A stretch of 64,000 nucleotides of DNA from positions 1 through 64,000 of the forward strand of contig CAJQIC010000030.1 of NCBI GenBank assembly GCA_905478335.1. Reading direction: 5' to 3'. The notes below the pieces were generated by a model, which was given only the letters and a program-made list of their open reading frames with translations, was not told the origin of the DNA and ran no database searches. Source of the DNA: an uncultured Bacteroidia bacterium (GTDB taxonomy: Bacteria; Bacteroidota; Bacteroidia; NS11-12g; UBA9320). Within the stretch, counting starts at the first letter, position 1, and each line of letters starts with the position of its first letter. The translations under genes and the position numbers were made by a program. Below are positions 25,301 through 34,678 of this stretch, in pieces.

Positions 25301-27581
25301 AGGACTTTAGCTGGAAGGTTACCAAACGAGGAGCACCGATGTCGGCCGGCCTATCCATATATTCAACGTTTCCATAATTATTAACGATAAGCGATAATCT
25401 TAACCGATAACTCAATTGGTAAGACATCCTCAAATCTGTAATCCAATAACCCTTCGGATTTAAGTCAAGCCCTGTTTGAATTCCTGGAACAAAGAATGCG
25501 AACACCGGATCAATAAATGCTTTATCGATGTTTTGAACCTGACTTTGGTAACGCCAAGATGCGCCAATTGTAAATCGTTTCAAACGATAGGAAACGTCCA
25601 TTTTAAAGGTTCTTAAACTTCTATACTTAAGCACGGCATTTGTTGTATCTGAACTTGTAGATGCATAAGACAATGCCTTACCTACGCTGTCGTTTGCAAA
25701 TACATAATTGGGGTTATCAGCTACTGGAAGAGAACTTGTATATCCTCCAAAAACGCGAACATTCCCTTTCAATATTTTCATCTGTCCAACAACACTCAAG
25801 TCCACGCCTTTAATACTTGTTGGCCCAGTATTGACAGATTTGAAGCCCAGACCTAAACCGTTTCCTACAGATATATCACTTGACCATTGGCCAAACGTGA
25901 ATTCCATCATGTTTTCATAAGACATCTGAAAAAGTGCAATGTCCAGATATCCTTTAACCTTCTTGATCTTAAAACCTTGTTTTATGCCAATTTCAATGTT
26001 GTCACCAGTTTCAGATTTTAAATCATCGTTGGGATATACAGATATAGCGCCAACTGTTGTCTTTATGTATGTTTCACCAATGGTCGGAAATCGATAACCT
26101 TGACCATAACTTGCTCTCAGATACGTCGCTTTCGTTAAGCCGTAATTCATTCCTGCACGAAACACCGGTTTCGATTCTGAATAATCATTCAGACTATAAT
26201 TCTCGTAACGTATACCTAAAGAATACGTTAGTTTATTCCACTTGTGATTCAACTGGCCATATAACGCTTGATTACTCGCCTTTTGTGTTCCAGTAAACAA
26301 TGGACTATTGGTGACCGTCGAAATAACAGTGGCTCCATAAACAAAATCAATATCGTTTTTAATCGGATACGTGGATTGATAATCGGCATACAACATGGTA
26401 CTTTTATTGGATTGATTATTGGATGTGTCTCCGTTATCCACCTGATTGTCAATACTTAAATACCTTGTTTTTAGTTTGTGCTGCCAGCCCTTTTTTGTTT
26501 TATAACTCATAAAGGGATCTACCCGAAATTTCAGTCCATCGGTTACTGTTGTTTGATCATCTAAGGCATTATAGGCGCTATCATAGCTTTTCCAAAGTAA
26601 AAAAGAACCATTATTCGTTGATAACAAGTGTGTTCGTACACCCATATTAAACCTTTCATTTACTCTATATCGATAATCCAAACCCACATGAACCCTTTCA
26701 TCAAAATCACCAAATCGGTAGCCTTGGTCGTCGATATATTCCAAACTCGTCACAAAGTCGTGCTTTCCCTTTCTTCGCAAATCTGTAACACGTACACCAT
26801 TGGAATTTTGTTTATTACCGGTCCATTTTAAAGTTTCTCTTGAAGCATTTGCGTATTGTCCTGTGTATAAAGTAACCTTGGTGCGTGCTTTTTGACCTGG
26901 CCAAGATGACCGGATGTTAATCATTCCATTCAAAGCAGACGAACCATACAGCACTGAACTGGCTCCTTTTACCACTTCCATGTTCCGAATATTGTCTGTT
27001 GTTATGAAATTCCATTGAACCTGGCCAGCATCACCACTCATCAGTGGTATTCCATCGACCACAACAAGTGCTCTTGTGCCTGCTCCATAACTCCAACCAG
27101 CCCCGTTTCTTATGTTTATTTGACCATCCGTGACTACTACGCCCGGAACCTGGTTCACGATTTCATCGGCGGTTACCGTGTTTTTATCAACTATTAAACT
27201 TGGGCTAATAGCTTCAATCGAAACAATTTGATTTTTTAAAGCCCTGCCTACTTTATCGGATCCGATTACCGTTTGATCCAGCATAGTACCGTATGCATCA
27301 TTAAGCGTGATACGAGAGCCATTTACAAAATCCGCAGTCAAAAGGGTGCGTGATTTGTAAGATATGTGACTAATTTCTAACTGTTTAGACGAGGTAATCA
27401 AACTAAATCTACCCAATGAATCCGTAATGGCTATGTTGGTAGTACTGTCTAAATCCTTGATTACGGCATCCACAATTGGCTGCTTTGATTCATTAATTAT
27501 GAACCCGTTTATCGGTCGTAATTGCGCTTGAGCAATGCCACTGAGCATAACTGCGATAATCAAAATATACCATTGCTTCAT
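25293..27581 (-). CDS. TonB-dependent outer-membrane receptor
   Basis: The start at 27581 is chosen because MKQWYILIIAVMLSGIAQAQ is a proper signal peptide; the frame extends further upstream but without an export signal. The 762-residue mature-type protein has a carboxypeptidase-regulatory-like N-terminal domain (INGFIINESKQPIVDAVIKD), a plug domain with VNQVPGVVVTDGQINIRNGAGWSYGAGTRALVVVDGIPLMSGDAGQVQW, and a beta-barrel of about 500 residues ending in the aromatic-rich strand pattern and [13 protein letters not shown]. No SusD-like partner is adjacent, so it is more likely a siderophore, cofactor or peptide receptor than a polysaccharide-utilisation component. Confidence 0.92.
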   Translation of the reverse strand: MKQWYILIIAVMLSGIAQAQLRPINGFIINESKQPIVDAVIKDLDSTTNIAITDSLGRFSLITSSKQLEISHISYKSRTLLTADFVNGSRITLNDAYGTMLDQTVIGSDKVGRALKNQIVSIEAISPSLIVDKNTVTADEIVNQVPGVVVTDGQINIRNGAGWSYGAGTRALVVVDGIPLMSGDAGQVQWNFITTDNIRNMEVVKGASSVLYGSSALNGMINIRSSWPGQKARTKVTLYTGQYANASRETLKWTGNKQNSNGVRVTDLRRKGKHDFVTSLEYIDDQGYRFGDFDERVHVGLDYRYRVNERFNMGVRTHLLSTNNGSFLLWKSYDSAYNALDDQTTVTDGLKFRVDPFMSYKTKKGWQHKLKTRYLSIDNQVDNGDTSNNQSNKSTMLYADYQSTYPIKNDIDFVYGATVISTVTNSPLFTGTQKASNQALYGQLNHKWNKLTYSLGIRYENYSLNDYSESKPVFRAGMNYGLTKATYLRASYGQGYRFPTIGETYIKTTVGAISVYPNDDLKSETGDNIEIGIKQGFKIKKVKGYLDIALFQMSYENMMEFTFGQWSSDISVGNGLGLGFKSVNTGPTSIKGVDLSVVGQMKILKGNVRVFGGYTSSLPVADNPNYVFANDSVGKALSYASTSSDTTNAVLKYRSLRTFKMDVSYRLKRFTIGASWRYQSQVQNIDKAFIDPVFAFFVPGIQTGLDLNPKGYWITDLRMSYQLSYRLRLSLIVNNYGNVEYMDRPADIGAPRLVTFQLKSSI

Positions 27582-27627
27582 CCCTCTATTTTTAACTAAA
27601 TTCGTGTTGTACAATTTTAATAAAAAT

Positions 27628-28347
27628 ATGCGACGCATTCTTCTTATAATCCCAATCATGCTTTTCACCCTACTGGGGTTTAGCCAAAATTGCATATCTG
27701 ACCAAAACATAACGGACGTAGGATTTCATCCCAAAACGATTGAACCAGCTTATGTTGATTCAGCCTATAAACAGGTACTTCAGGTGCGCATATTTAAAGA
27801 TACCTCGGTAGTTTTGAACGGCAACCCCGTACTGGCCACTATTGACTCGATTGTGGTGACAGGGATTGAAGGAATGCCTTCTGGTTTTTATTATACCTGT
27901 GCGCATAAAAACTGTACGTTTATTCCGGATTCAACAGGTTGTGCAACTATGGAAGGTACGGCGTCAAAAGGCGATATCGGGGAATATCCTTTAGACATTC
28001 AAATTAAGATTTATGCCAAAATATTTGGCACGGTTAGCACGACGCAAGATGACACCATAAGACAATTTACCATGTTTGTGGAAGATTTAAGCAGCGCTAA
28101 TTCATTAACAAAACAACGAACATACCTATATCCAAACCCAACAAGCAATGGGATGTTGCGCTTGTCAAATTCGTTTTTTGAAGATTTAGCTTCTGTAACT
28201 TGCCTTAATGCATTGGGGCAGCAGGTAGATTTTAACATCGTAAATGGCAAAATGAACTTAGTCAACCCAGTAGATGGTTTGTATACCATTTCACTGCAGA
28301 CCAAATCAGGTCAAACCTTTACCGAGCGAGTGTTGTTTAACCATTAA
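27628..28347 (+). CDS. T9SS-sorted secreted protein of unknown function
   Basis: ATG at 27628 gives a signal peptide ([20 protein letters not shown]) and is preferred over upstream in-frame starts. The product is 239 residues. The mature N-terminal region (about 22-150) contains Cys pairs ([33 protein letters not shown]) and beta strands of an unrecognised domain. The end (about 165-239) is a type A T9SS sorting domain: [16 protein letters not shown], then [10 protein letters not shown], and [20 protein letters not shown]. It is 46 bases from the divergent TonB receptor and 14 bases upstream of mnmA on the same strand. Confidence 0.8.
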   Translation: MRRILLIIPIMLFTLLGFSQNCISDQNITDVGFHPKTIEPAYVDSAYKQVLQVRIFKDTSVVLNGNPVLATIDSIVVTGIEGMPSGFYYTCAHKNCTFIPDSTGCATMEGTASKGDIGEYPLDIQIKIYAKIFGTVSTTQDDTIRQFTMFVEDLSSANSLTKQRTYLYPNPTSNGMLRLSNSFFEDLASVTCLNALGQQVDFNIVNGKMNLVNPVDGLYTISLQTKSGQTFTERVLFNH

Positions 28348-28361
28348 AGCAACTTATTTAC

Positions 28362-29522
28362 ATGACACGTGTTGTAGTAGGTCTTTCTGGAGGCGTTGAC
28401 TCATCTGTAGCCGCAGCATTATTGCTAGACCAAGGTTATGACGTTATTGGTGTGTTCATGAAGAACTGGCACGATACTGATGTTACCATTAGTGACGACT
28501 GCCCTTGGGAAGAGGACAGTAAAGACGCACTGATTGTTGCTGAGAAACTAGGAATACCATTTCAAACCCTTGATTTAAGCGCAGTTTATAAGGAGCGGAT
28601 TGTTGACTATATGTTCGCAGAATATAAAGCTGGACGTACGCCTAACCCGGATGTATTGTGCAACCGTGAAATTAAGTTCGATGTTTTCTTGGAGGCTGCT
28701 CAATCCTTGGGTGCCGACTTTGTTGCCACGGGTCATTATTGCCAAAAAGAAATCACGAAGTCTGAAGATGGAGACATCATGCACCTCATAGCTGGCAAAG
28801 ACCAGAATAAGGATCAATCGTACTTTTTGTGCCAAGTCAACCAAGAGCAACTTTCGAAAGCGCTTTTCCCGATTGGCCATTTAGAAAAGAGTGAAGTACG
28901 CGCCATTGCGAAGGAAAGAGACCTTATTACCGCAGATAAAAAAGACTCTCAAGGTTTGTGCTTTATTGGCAAAGTGCGTTTACCTGATTTTCTACAACAA
29001 CAGTTAAAACCAAAGTCTGGAAATATCGTTGAGATATCTCCAGAGTCCGGTTTATATGAATCTCATCCAGAAAACGCCATGCACGAAATGGCGTATCAAG
29101 AAAGTGACGGTTCTTTAGTTGGAAAACATCAAGGTGCTCACTTTTATACCATAGGCCAGCGAAAAGGTCTTGGCGTTGGTGGCAAAGAAGAACCTCTTTT
29201 TGTAATAGGTACAAATGTTGATTCCAATACGATTTACGTTGGAATGGGCGACCATCACCCTGGTCTATCGCGCAAAAGGTTATTTATACAGGATTCGGAT
29301 GTGCATTGGGTGAGACCTGACGTATCACTAAACATCGGAGAAGAACGAACGTATTTGTGCCGAATACGGTATCGACAATCTTTGCAAAAAGCGACATTAT
29401 CTCGAACCCAAGAAGGTTTAATCATTTCATTCAATGAGCCGCAAAAAGCCATCGCAGCAGGTCAGTTTGCCGCATGGTACGACGGTAATGAGTTAATAGG
29501 TAGTGGAATTATTAGTGCTTAA
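28362..29522 (+). CDS. mnmA: tRNA-specific 2-thiouridylase
   Basis: MnmA thiolates U34 of tRNA-Lys, -Glu and -Gln using sulfur from the cysteine desulfurase pathway. The 386-residue protein has the PP-loop SGGVDSS (residues 9-15), the catalytic Cys100 in TPNPDVLCN and Cys200 in QGLCFIG, and the tRNA-interaction segments [18 protein letters not shown] and RYRQS. The stop codon shares TTAA (29519-29522) with the convergent gene. It probably shares a message with the T9SS-sorted protein upstream, although no functional link is apparent. Confidence 0.97.
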   Translation: MTRVVVGLSGGVDSSVAAALLLDQGYDVIGVFMKNWHDTDVTISDDCPWEEDSKDALIVAEKLGIPFQTLDLSAVYKERIVDYMFAEYKAGRTPNPDVLCNREIKFDVFLEAAQSLGADFVATGHYCQKEITKSEDGDIMHLIAGKDQNKDQSYFLCQVNQEQLSKALFPIGHLEKSEVRAIAKERDLITADKKDSQGLCFIGKVRLPDFLQQQLKPKSGNIVEISPESGLYESHPENAMHEMAYQESDGSLVGKHQGAHFYTIGQRKGLGVGGKEEPLFVIGTNVDSNTIYVGMGDHHPGLSRKRLFIQDSDVHWVRPDVSLNIGEERTYLCRIRYRQSLQKATLSRTQEGLIISFNEPQKAIAAGQFAAWYDGNELIGSGIISA

Positions 29523-30367
29523 TCGAACCTAAAGCCAAACCTAATATCTATCCTGTGATAGAATATTTCTTCTTTTATTTCAGCAATCCTATTGGATCCA
29601 AATTCCCAAACAAATCCTTGATATTCAGCCTTTAGTGTTTGATACTTATATCCAAACTTTAAATACCAACTTCTGTTTTCGTGGCGTTTATTGGTAATGC
29701 CAAAGCCCGGGTTAAAGTAAAAACCCCCAGTTACTTTTGAATTATCACGCCAACTATATTCAGACAAGTGAGGGACTCCGTAACCTGTACCATAGAAATA
29801 AAACCATGAACGGTTTTGCTCTTTGAATCTTCCATAATACTCTATTCCCAGTGGTATAACCGTAACGTCTGGCCACAAATAAGCATCGTAACCCGCCGTT
29901 GCGGCAATGTGGTGCCGATAGCCAAAACCCTTTCCATACCCAAAATTCACGCTCCCCCCGGCCACTGGGTAACCCCAGTAATCCAAACCAAGTGGAACCC
30001 CAAAGTCAAAAAAGAAGTAGTTACTAGAATCGTTAAATGGTTTGTTAGATTTTTTTGGTCTGACTAAAGCCTTAGCCCGCTCCTTTATCTCAGCATCAAT
30101 GAAACTAACACTGACAATATCACCCCAAGGAATGTGTAAGGTGTCTTGCTGGTTAACAAACAAGTCGATACTGTTCTGGTAATCAATGGTAAGCACCTTG
30201 CCTTCAATTGTTGCTCCAGATTTTAACTCGACCCGTGCATAATTTTGTTTACTCTGGGCATCAGAGGACAAAGCCAAAAGGCTAAACATCGAGATTAGTA
30301 GAATATGAACCAATCGTGATTTTTGGCGAGGATAAAGTCCTAAAAACTTTGTTAGTTTTGAATGCAT
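29519..30367 (-). CDS. Exported protein of unknown function, beta-barrel-like
   Basis: The frame opens as far as 30457, but ATG at 30367 is chosen because it gives a signal peptide ([20 protein letters not shown], cleavage near DAQ). The 282-residue product starts with [19 protein letters not shown], a pattern resembling a small beta domain, and continues with aromatic-rich, Gly-rich strands ([73 protein letters not shown]) ending in [10 protein letters not shown], the look of an outer-membrane barrel. No family is recognised. Only 13 bases separate its start from that of the divergent lipoprotein at 30381, so the promoters must overlap coding sequence. Confidence 0.7.
   Translation of the reverse strand: MHSKLTKFLGLYPRQKSRLVHILLISMFSLLALSSDAQSKQNYARVELKSGATIEGKVLTIDYQNSIDLFVNQQDTLHIPWGDIVSVSFIDAEIKERAKALVRPKKSNKPFNDSSNYFFFDFGVPLGLDYWGYPVAGGSVNFGYGKGFGYRHHIAATAGYDAYLWPDVTVIPLGIEYYGRFKEQNRSWFYFYGTGYGVPHLSEYSWRDNSKVTGGFYFNPGFGITNKRHENRSWYLKFGYKYQTLKAEYQGFVWEFGSNRIAEIKEEIFYHRIDIRFGFRFD
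30353..30360 (+). promoter_or_regulatory. -7 promoter element (TAGTTTTG) of the propeller lipoprotein gene
   Basis: TAGTTTTG lies inside the first codons of the divergent gene and precedes the ATG at 30381 by 20 bases. Confidence 0.45.
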
Positions 30368-30380
30368 TTTGGCGGAATTT

Positions 30381-31598
30381 ATGAAAAACCTTCCTGTTTC
30401 TTTAGTCATTTTTATTTCAGTTTTAATACTGAATTCATGCGCTTCAAATTGTGACAAGTCGGTTTACTATTACGCAAAAGTACCCGTATATGGCAGCTTA
30501 GAGTCGCTCAGAAAAGGTGTTGAAGTAACTGACGTTCAATCCATGGACACAATTACTAAAATAGTGGAACTGAACCATGCATACTTTTTGGAAGAAAAAG
30601 GCAAAGGAATACACGTTATCGATAAAGTAAGCTTCAATGAACCCCGCTTAGTTTCCTTTATTCGTATTCCAGGTTTTCTGTCGGCTGAAGCAATCAACAA
30701 TACATTGTTTATTGGTCAGGCAACTGATTTATTCAGTATCAATGTGTCTGATCTTAACTCAATTCAAGTGAGCTCCCGTGTTAAAAACGTGCTTAATGCT
30801 GGTTTTGTCAAATCCGACTCGTTCATAGTCGGTTACACAGAAGCCTATATTCGCTTGGTTCTTGAGGATGCCAAATGTGCTGAAACATACATTTATCCCG
30901 AAAACAGTTCTGAATTTCTTAGCCTGTCTGTCGAACCACACATTAACCTGCATATCACCAACAATCATGTACATGCTTGCGATAACAACAATGTTTCTAG
31001 TTTTTCAATAAACAATGATGACCTCCTTTTTAGAGCGTCAAGTCCCATTGGTACTGGAAGAAACACAACGAGCCCAACAATAAGCAGTACGCCAGAATTT
31101 TTAGCCGTTGGCACACCGACGTCAAATATCTTCCTTTTTCAAAATGACGGCTCGTTAAATCGCGTTGTTTCCACCTTTGTGAGCAGTCCGTTTACCTGCG
31201 GAAAATTCTCGCTATTTCAAAACACTGCGATTTACACTGACTTTGAAACAAATCCGGCACAAGGCTGTGGCTCACAAAACAGCATGCACATCCACCCCAT
31301 TAATGGACTTAGCCAACCATTTATACCACGACAGTTTTCGTTCACTCAACCACAATACACGTCAATCGTTGATTCAACTTTGCTATTATGCGATGGCAGT
31401 GCGGGATTTAGTTTGTTCGATTTTAAAAACCCAAGTATGTTTAACCCTGATACTGACAAGTTCGACGCGTTGACTAACGTCCATGCTGCCGTTGGTGTTT
31501 TATCTACAGAAAGGGCCTTGGTTTGGGGGAATGATGGTTTGTTTTATTTCGATGTGAAAACACCATCCAATATCCAATTGATTACGGAAATAAAATAA
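30381..31598 (+). CDS. LVIVD-repeat-like lipoprotein
   Basis: ATG at 30381 (not the upstream TTG at 30369) gives a lipoprotein signal MKNLPVSLVIFISVLILNSC. The 405-residue protein shows short repeats of the type seen in LVIVD beta-propeller proteins: KGIHVIDKVSFNEPRLVSF, TLFIGQATDLFSINVSDLNSIQ, FLAVGTPTSNIFLFQNDGSLN, TLLLCDGSAGFSLFDFKNPSMFNPD and LFYFDVKTPSNIQLI. Such proteins are surface-located and bind partners of unknown nature. It has no visible terminator of its own; the next sequence downstream is the candidate RNA on the opposite strand. Confidence 0.72.
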   Translation: MKNLPVSLVIFISVLILNSCASNCDKSVYYYAKVPVYGSLESLRKGVEVTDVQSMDTITKIVELNHAYFLEEKGKGIHVIDKVSFNEPRLVSFIRIPGFLSAEAINNTLFIGQATDLFSINVSDLNSIQVSSRVKNVLNAGFVKSDSFIVGYTEAYIRLVLEDAKCAETYIYPENSSEFLSLSVEPHINLHITNNHVHACDNNNVSSFSINNDDLLFRASSPIGTGRNTTSPTISSTPEFLAVGTPTSNIFLFQNDGSLNRVVSTFVSSPFTCGKFSLFQNTAIYTDFETNPAQGCGSQNSMHIHPINGLSQPFIPRQFSFTQPQYTSIVDSTLLLCDGSAGFSLFDFKNPSMFNPDTDKFDALTNVHAAVGVLSTERALVWGNDGLFYFDVKTPSNIQLITEIK

Positions 31599-31772
31599 AG
31601 GGCGTGAAAGTTGAAAAATCCCTAAAAAATAGGATTTGGCCCCCAGCAATATCGCAACCTTCCACCGTTTGACTTACGTCTCTTTCATCGAAATGAATGA
31701 GGCCTGGTTTTGAAACACCGGTTAAGCCGGTAAAGTATAAGTGTTGAATTTTTCAATCGGATTCAACGCCCT
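31599..31772 (-). ncRNA. Candidate undescribed structured non-coding RNA, about 174 nt
   Basis: On the minus strand, a consensus -7 element TACCTTTG (31777-31784) is followed by AATC and then A31772, the expected start site. The first seven bases AGGGCGU (31772-31766) pair with ACGCCCU (31605-31599) at the other end, followed by UUAUUUUAUUU. Inside lie a GUUGAAU/AUUCAAC hairpin (31767-31743, sharing two bases with the closing stem), an ACCGG/CCGGU hairpin (31731-31717), a UUCAU-UUCG-AUGAA hairpin (31697-31684, a UUCG tetraloop on this strand), a GGCCUC/GGGGCC long-range stem (31704-31699 with 31643-31638, one G.U), and AAAUCC/GGAUUU (31637-31632 with 31621-31616). No open frame, tRNA, tmRNA or RNase P signature is present. 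It converges with the gene ending at 31598. Confidence 0.5.
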
Positions 31773-31776
31773 GATT

Positions 31777-31784
31777 CAAAGGTA
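31777..31784 (-). promoter_or_regulatory. -7 promoter element (TACCTTTG) of the candidate RNA
   Basis: TACCTTTG on the minus strand, with a weak TGTG near the -33 position. The last G is four bases from A31772, the same geometry as the leaderless genes in this window. Confidence 0.5.
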
Positions 31785-31819
31785 ACTTTTTTTATCCCTC
31801 ACACCCTTAGATAATGGCA

Positions 31820-31827
31820 TATTTTTG
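31820..31827 (+). promoter_or_regulatory. -7 promoter element (TATTTTTG) of the glycosyltransferase gene
   Basis: TATTTTTG 11 bases before the ATG at 31839. Confidence 0.55.
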
Positions 31828-31838
31828 TCTTATTAATT

Positions 31839-32840
31839 ATGCGTCATTTACACGGTAAAAACTCATTGGTGAGCATCATTCTTCCTTTTAAAAATGAAGA
31901 GAAATACCTAGAGGAATGTATCGACTCAATTATTAACCAATCCTATGAGAATTGGGAGTTGGTTTTAGTAGATGATAACAGCACAGATAAGAGTCCTGAA
32001 ATTGCTCAAAATTGGACCAAAAAAGATAAACGTGTTAGATACTTTAAGAATCCAAACAGTGGCGTAATCACTGCGCTTCAATACGGGTTTAAACAGTCCA
32101 CAGGTAATTTGATAACCCGTATGGACGGCGATGATGTCAAATCAACGGACAACCTAGAGCAGTTAATTTTTGCCGTGTCACCTGGTACAATTGCGGTAGG
32201 TCAGGTTCAATATTTTAGAACAGATGGACTAGGTGCAGGCTATTCTCAGTATCAAGACTGGCTCAACCAATGCACCCAAACAAACTCAAACTTTACGCAG
32301 ATATACAAAGAGTGCGTGGTACCATCTCCATGTTGGATGGCACATCGAAACGACTTCATACTTTCAGGGGGTTTTGAATCAGACATCTACCCCGAAGACT
32401 ATGATTTATGCTTCCGATTTTATAAGGCCGGTCTTAAAACGCAAGGCACTAAAGGCATTATTCATAGATGGCGCGATCATCCAACCCGAACAACCCGTGT
32501 TTCAAACCATTATTCGGATAATCGTTTTATGCAACTAAAGCTTCACTATTATGGTTTAATCGATTTGAAGGACGATAAGGATTTGGTTTTGTGGGGCGCT
32601 GGAAAAAAGGGCAAAACGATAGCCAAACATTGGGCGGACAACGGAATACCATTTACGTGGCTCACGGATAATCCTAAAAAAATTGGTCACGATATATACG
32701 GGACTATTTTAAAATCTAGCGAAGCATTCAATCCAACTTCGACACATCAAATCGTCATTGCTGTTGCAGACAAACAAGGACAAATAGAAATAGAAAACAT
32801 GCTCGAGAAAGCCGAGTCCGAGGTGTATTGGTTTTGTTAG
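31839..32840 (+). CDS. Family 2 glycosyltransferase with a C-terminal nucleotide-binding-like domain
   Basis: The 333-residue protein starts with a GT-A fold (SLVSIILPFKNEEKYLEECI, LVDDNSTDKSP, DGDD at about residue 93 as the metal-binding DxD). A segment GGFESDIYPEDYDLCFRFYKAG follows, typical of the GT2 acceptor region. From about residue 243 a second domain begins with LVLWGAGKKGKTIAKHW, a glycine-rich Rossmann-like motif, then WLTDNPKKIGHDIYG and IVIAVADKQGQIEIE. A GT2 plus Rossmann tail is seen in some cell-surface glycan enzymes; the product is unknown. The stop overlaps that of the convergent phosphoesterase by four bases. Confidence 0.88.
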   Translation: MRHLHGKNSLVSIILPFKNEEKYLEECIDSIINQSYENWELVLVDDNSTDKSPEIAQNWTKKDKRVRYFKNPNSGVITALQYGFKQSTGNLITRMDGDDVKSTDNLEQLIFAVSPGTIAVGQVQYFRTDGLGAGYSQYQDWLNQCTQTNSNFTQIYKECVVPSPCWMAHRNDFILSGGFESDIYPEDYDLCFRFYKAGLKTQGTKGIIHRWRDHPTRTTRVSNHYSDNRFMQLKLHYYGLIDLKDDKDLVLWGAGKKGKTIAKHWADNGIPFTWLTDNPKKIGHDIYGTILKSSEAFNPTSTHQIVIAVADKQGQIEIENMLEKAESEVYWFC

Positions 32841-34063
32841 GCTAGTTCGAAAACAGTTATCTCTGGCCAGATTCCAAATCGGCCGGGAAAACCTAGGTAC
32901 CCAAATCCTCTATTGACATACAGTTGTTGGTTTCCTTCCTTATATAAACCAGCCCATTCTGGGTATACATACTTAATTGGACTCCACTTAAAACCCCCTG
33001 TTTCGATTCCGAATTGCATACCATGTGTGTGTCCACTAAACATAGCGTCCACTTGCGGATAATCCTTTAGTATTTCGCCTCGCCAATGGCTAGGATCATG
33101 TGAAAGAAGTAATGTTGGTGTACTGGCATCAACTCCGGAAATCGCCTTAGACATGTCTCCGTACTTTTTAAAGTGCATTTTCGCCCCCCAATTTTCTATA
33201 CCTACAACTGCAAGTTGTTCTCCATTTTTTTCAATAATTTCATGCTCATTCATCAGCAATTTCCAGCCAAGATTATCATGAACTTTTTGAATTTTAGCCT
33301 TGTTTGCCGGAAGGTCTGTCCGTTTAAATCCTGGCACATATTCGCCATAGTCGTGGTTTCCCATTGTTGCAAACACACCTAACGGTGCACTGATTTGTGA
33401 AAAAACATCTATATAATCATCCATTTCGCTGGCATCGTTGTTGACAATGTCACCCGTGAAAAAGACCATGTCTGCGTTTTGCTCGTTGATGACGTTAACC
33501 CCTCTTTGTACGGCATCTTTACTCCAAAAACTACCACTATGAATGTCAGAAATTTGTACCAGTTTTAACCCTTTAAAGGCTTCGGGCAAATTGTCAATTG
33601 TCAATTTTTGATTAACCACTTGGTACTGGTGAGAACCTCGGATAACTCCGTAAGAAAGCGCAGCACCAAAACTAGTTGCGACCAACGCTCCCGACTTCAT
33701 TATAAAAGACTTCCTTGTAATCCCGCCTTCTGATTTTGCATTGGACTGAAAAAAGGTACCTATCCATTGTATTACTCTAACAACATCGTCGATAGCCATA
33801 AACAAGCCCCAAACCAATTGAATCATTAAAAAGATAAAAAAGTAGCTTAGCGTCACCTTTGTCCAAAAAGTCATTGGGTTTGAGCGCATATGCGTTGTTG
33901 TGTATGCTAAACATGCATAGGCGAGGGCCACAACAACCCAATACAGGATTTTGAAAATCGTAGAAGACTTGCCTTCAAAATTTTGAATAATGACCTTATA
34001 CCCCTGAAAAACATACATGTTTAGCAAGAGAAGTATTCCAAGAAAAATAACAATTCGTTTCAT
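32837..34063 (-). CDS. Membrane-anchored metallophosphoesterase
   Basis: The 408-residue protein has four hydrophobic helices in its first 140 residues, then a calcineurin-like phosphoesterase domain with DIH (Asp173, His175), GDIVN (Asp205), GNHD (Asn236-Asp238) and GHTHG, the metal and catalytic residues. Related proteins of the YkuE type act on lipid-linked or cell-wall substrates. The sequence TRKSFIMKSGA after the helices resembles a lost twin-arginine-like motif. Function on the substrate level is unknown. Confidence 0.88.
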   Translation of the reverse strand: MKRIVIFLGILLLLNMYVFQGYKVIIQNFEGKSSTIFKILYWVVVALAYACLAYTTTHMRSNPMTFWTKVTLSYFFIFLMIQLVWGLFMAIDDVVRVIQWIGTFFQSNAKSEGGITRKSFIMKSGALVATSFGAALSYGVIRGSHQYQVVNQKLTIDNLPEAFKGLKLVQISDIHSGSFWSKDAVQRGVNVINEQNADMVFFTGDIVNNDASEMDDYIDVFSQISAPLGVFATMGNHDYGEYVPGFKRTDLPANKAKIQKVHDNLGWKLLMNEHEIIEKNGEQLAVVGIENWGAKMHFKKYGDMSKAISGVDASTPTLLLSHDPSHWRGEILKDYPQVDAMFSGHTHGMQFGIETGGFKWSPIKYVYPEWAGLYKEGNQQLYVNRGFGYLGFPGRFGIWPEITVFELA

Positions 34064-34207
34064 AACCTGTCTTCGGCGCGCTTAAAAGCGATGCAAAGAA
34101 GACAAATCAGCCTCACATTTGTTTCTTTTTTTATCGATTAAACTCCGGTTCTAGACACTTTTTGTAATTATTCAAAACAACTTTACCTATTTAATTGTCT
34201 ATACATA

Positions 34208-34215
34208 TAATTTTG
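34208..34215 (+). promoter_or_regulatory. -7 element (TAATTTTG) placed for a leaderless marR transcript
   Basis: TAATTTTG is followed by TTAC and the ATG at 34220, the identical spacing and spacer sequence as at 16610-16622. Confidence 0.55.
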
Positions 34216-34219
34216 TTAC

Positions 34220-34678
34220 ATGTCACTCGAAGAAGATATCAAGCAGGAAAAATTTAGTTCGGAGTATCACAAGCTGACGATAAACATTGCGTTTACCAAT
34301 AGCTATTTGACCAATTTACTAAACAACTACCTAAAGCCGTTCGACCTTTCTATGCAACAGTACAATGTACTGCGTATTATACGTGGTCAGCACCCTAACC
34401 CTGTCTCTATCAACACGATAACAGACAGAATGATAGACAAAATGAGCAATGCCTCGAGGTTGGTAGAAAAGTTGCGTAAGAAAACTATGATACACCGTCA
34501 AACCTGTAACACCGATAAGCGTCAGGTAGATGTTTGTATCACGACTAAAGGTCTAGAAATTTTAGCAGAGATCGATGCATTAATGGATAGATACGAAAAA
34601 AAGTTTACGCATATTGATCTAGCAGAAATATCAGTGGCTAACAAAGTTTTAGATGACTTAAGAATAAACAACAAATGA
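34220..34678 (+). CDS. MarR family transcriptional regulator
   Basis: The 152-residue winged-helix protein has N- and C-terminal dimer helices and the DNA-binding region SINTITDRMIDKMSNASRLVEKLRKKTMIHRQTCNTDKRQVDVCITTKGLEIL at about residues 75-128. Cys95 and Cys105 could make it redox-sensitive, which would fit control of stress-linked YceI. It overlaps yceI by four bases, so the two are one unit; MarR-YceI pairs are frequent in Bacteroidota. Confidence 0.93.
   Translation: MSLEEDIKQEKFSSEYHKLTINIAFTNSYLTNLLNNYLKPFDLSMQQYNVLRIIRGQHPNPVSINTITDRMIDKMSNASRLVEKLRKKTMIHRQTCNTDKRQVDVCITTKGLEILAEIDALMDRYEKKFTHIDLAEISVANKVLDDLRINNK

Noticed and set aside
27582-27710. An N-terminal extension of the TonB receptor
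   Set aside because: The extension has no signal peptide and overlaps the divergent T9SS protein; MKQWY at 27581 gives a clear signal.
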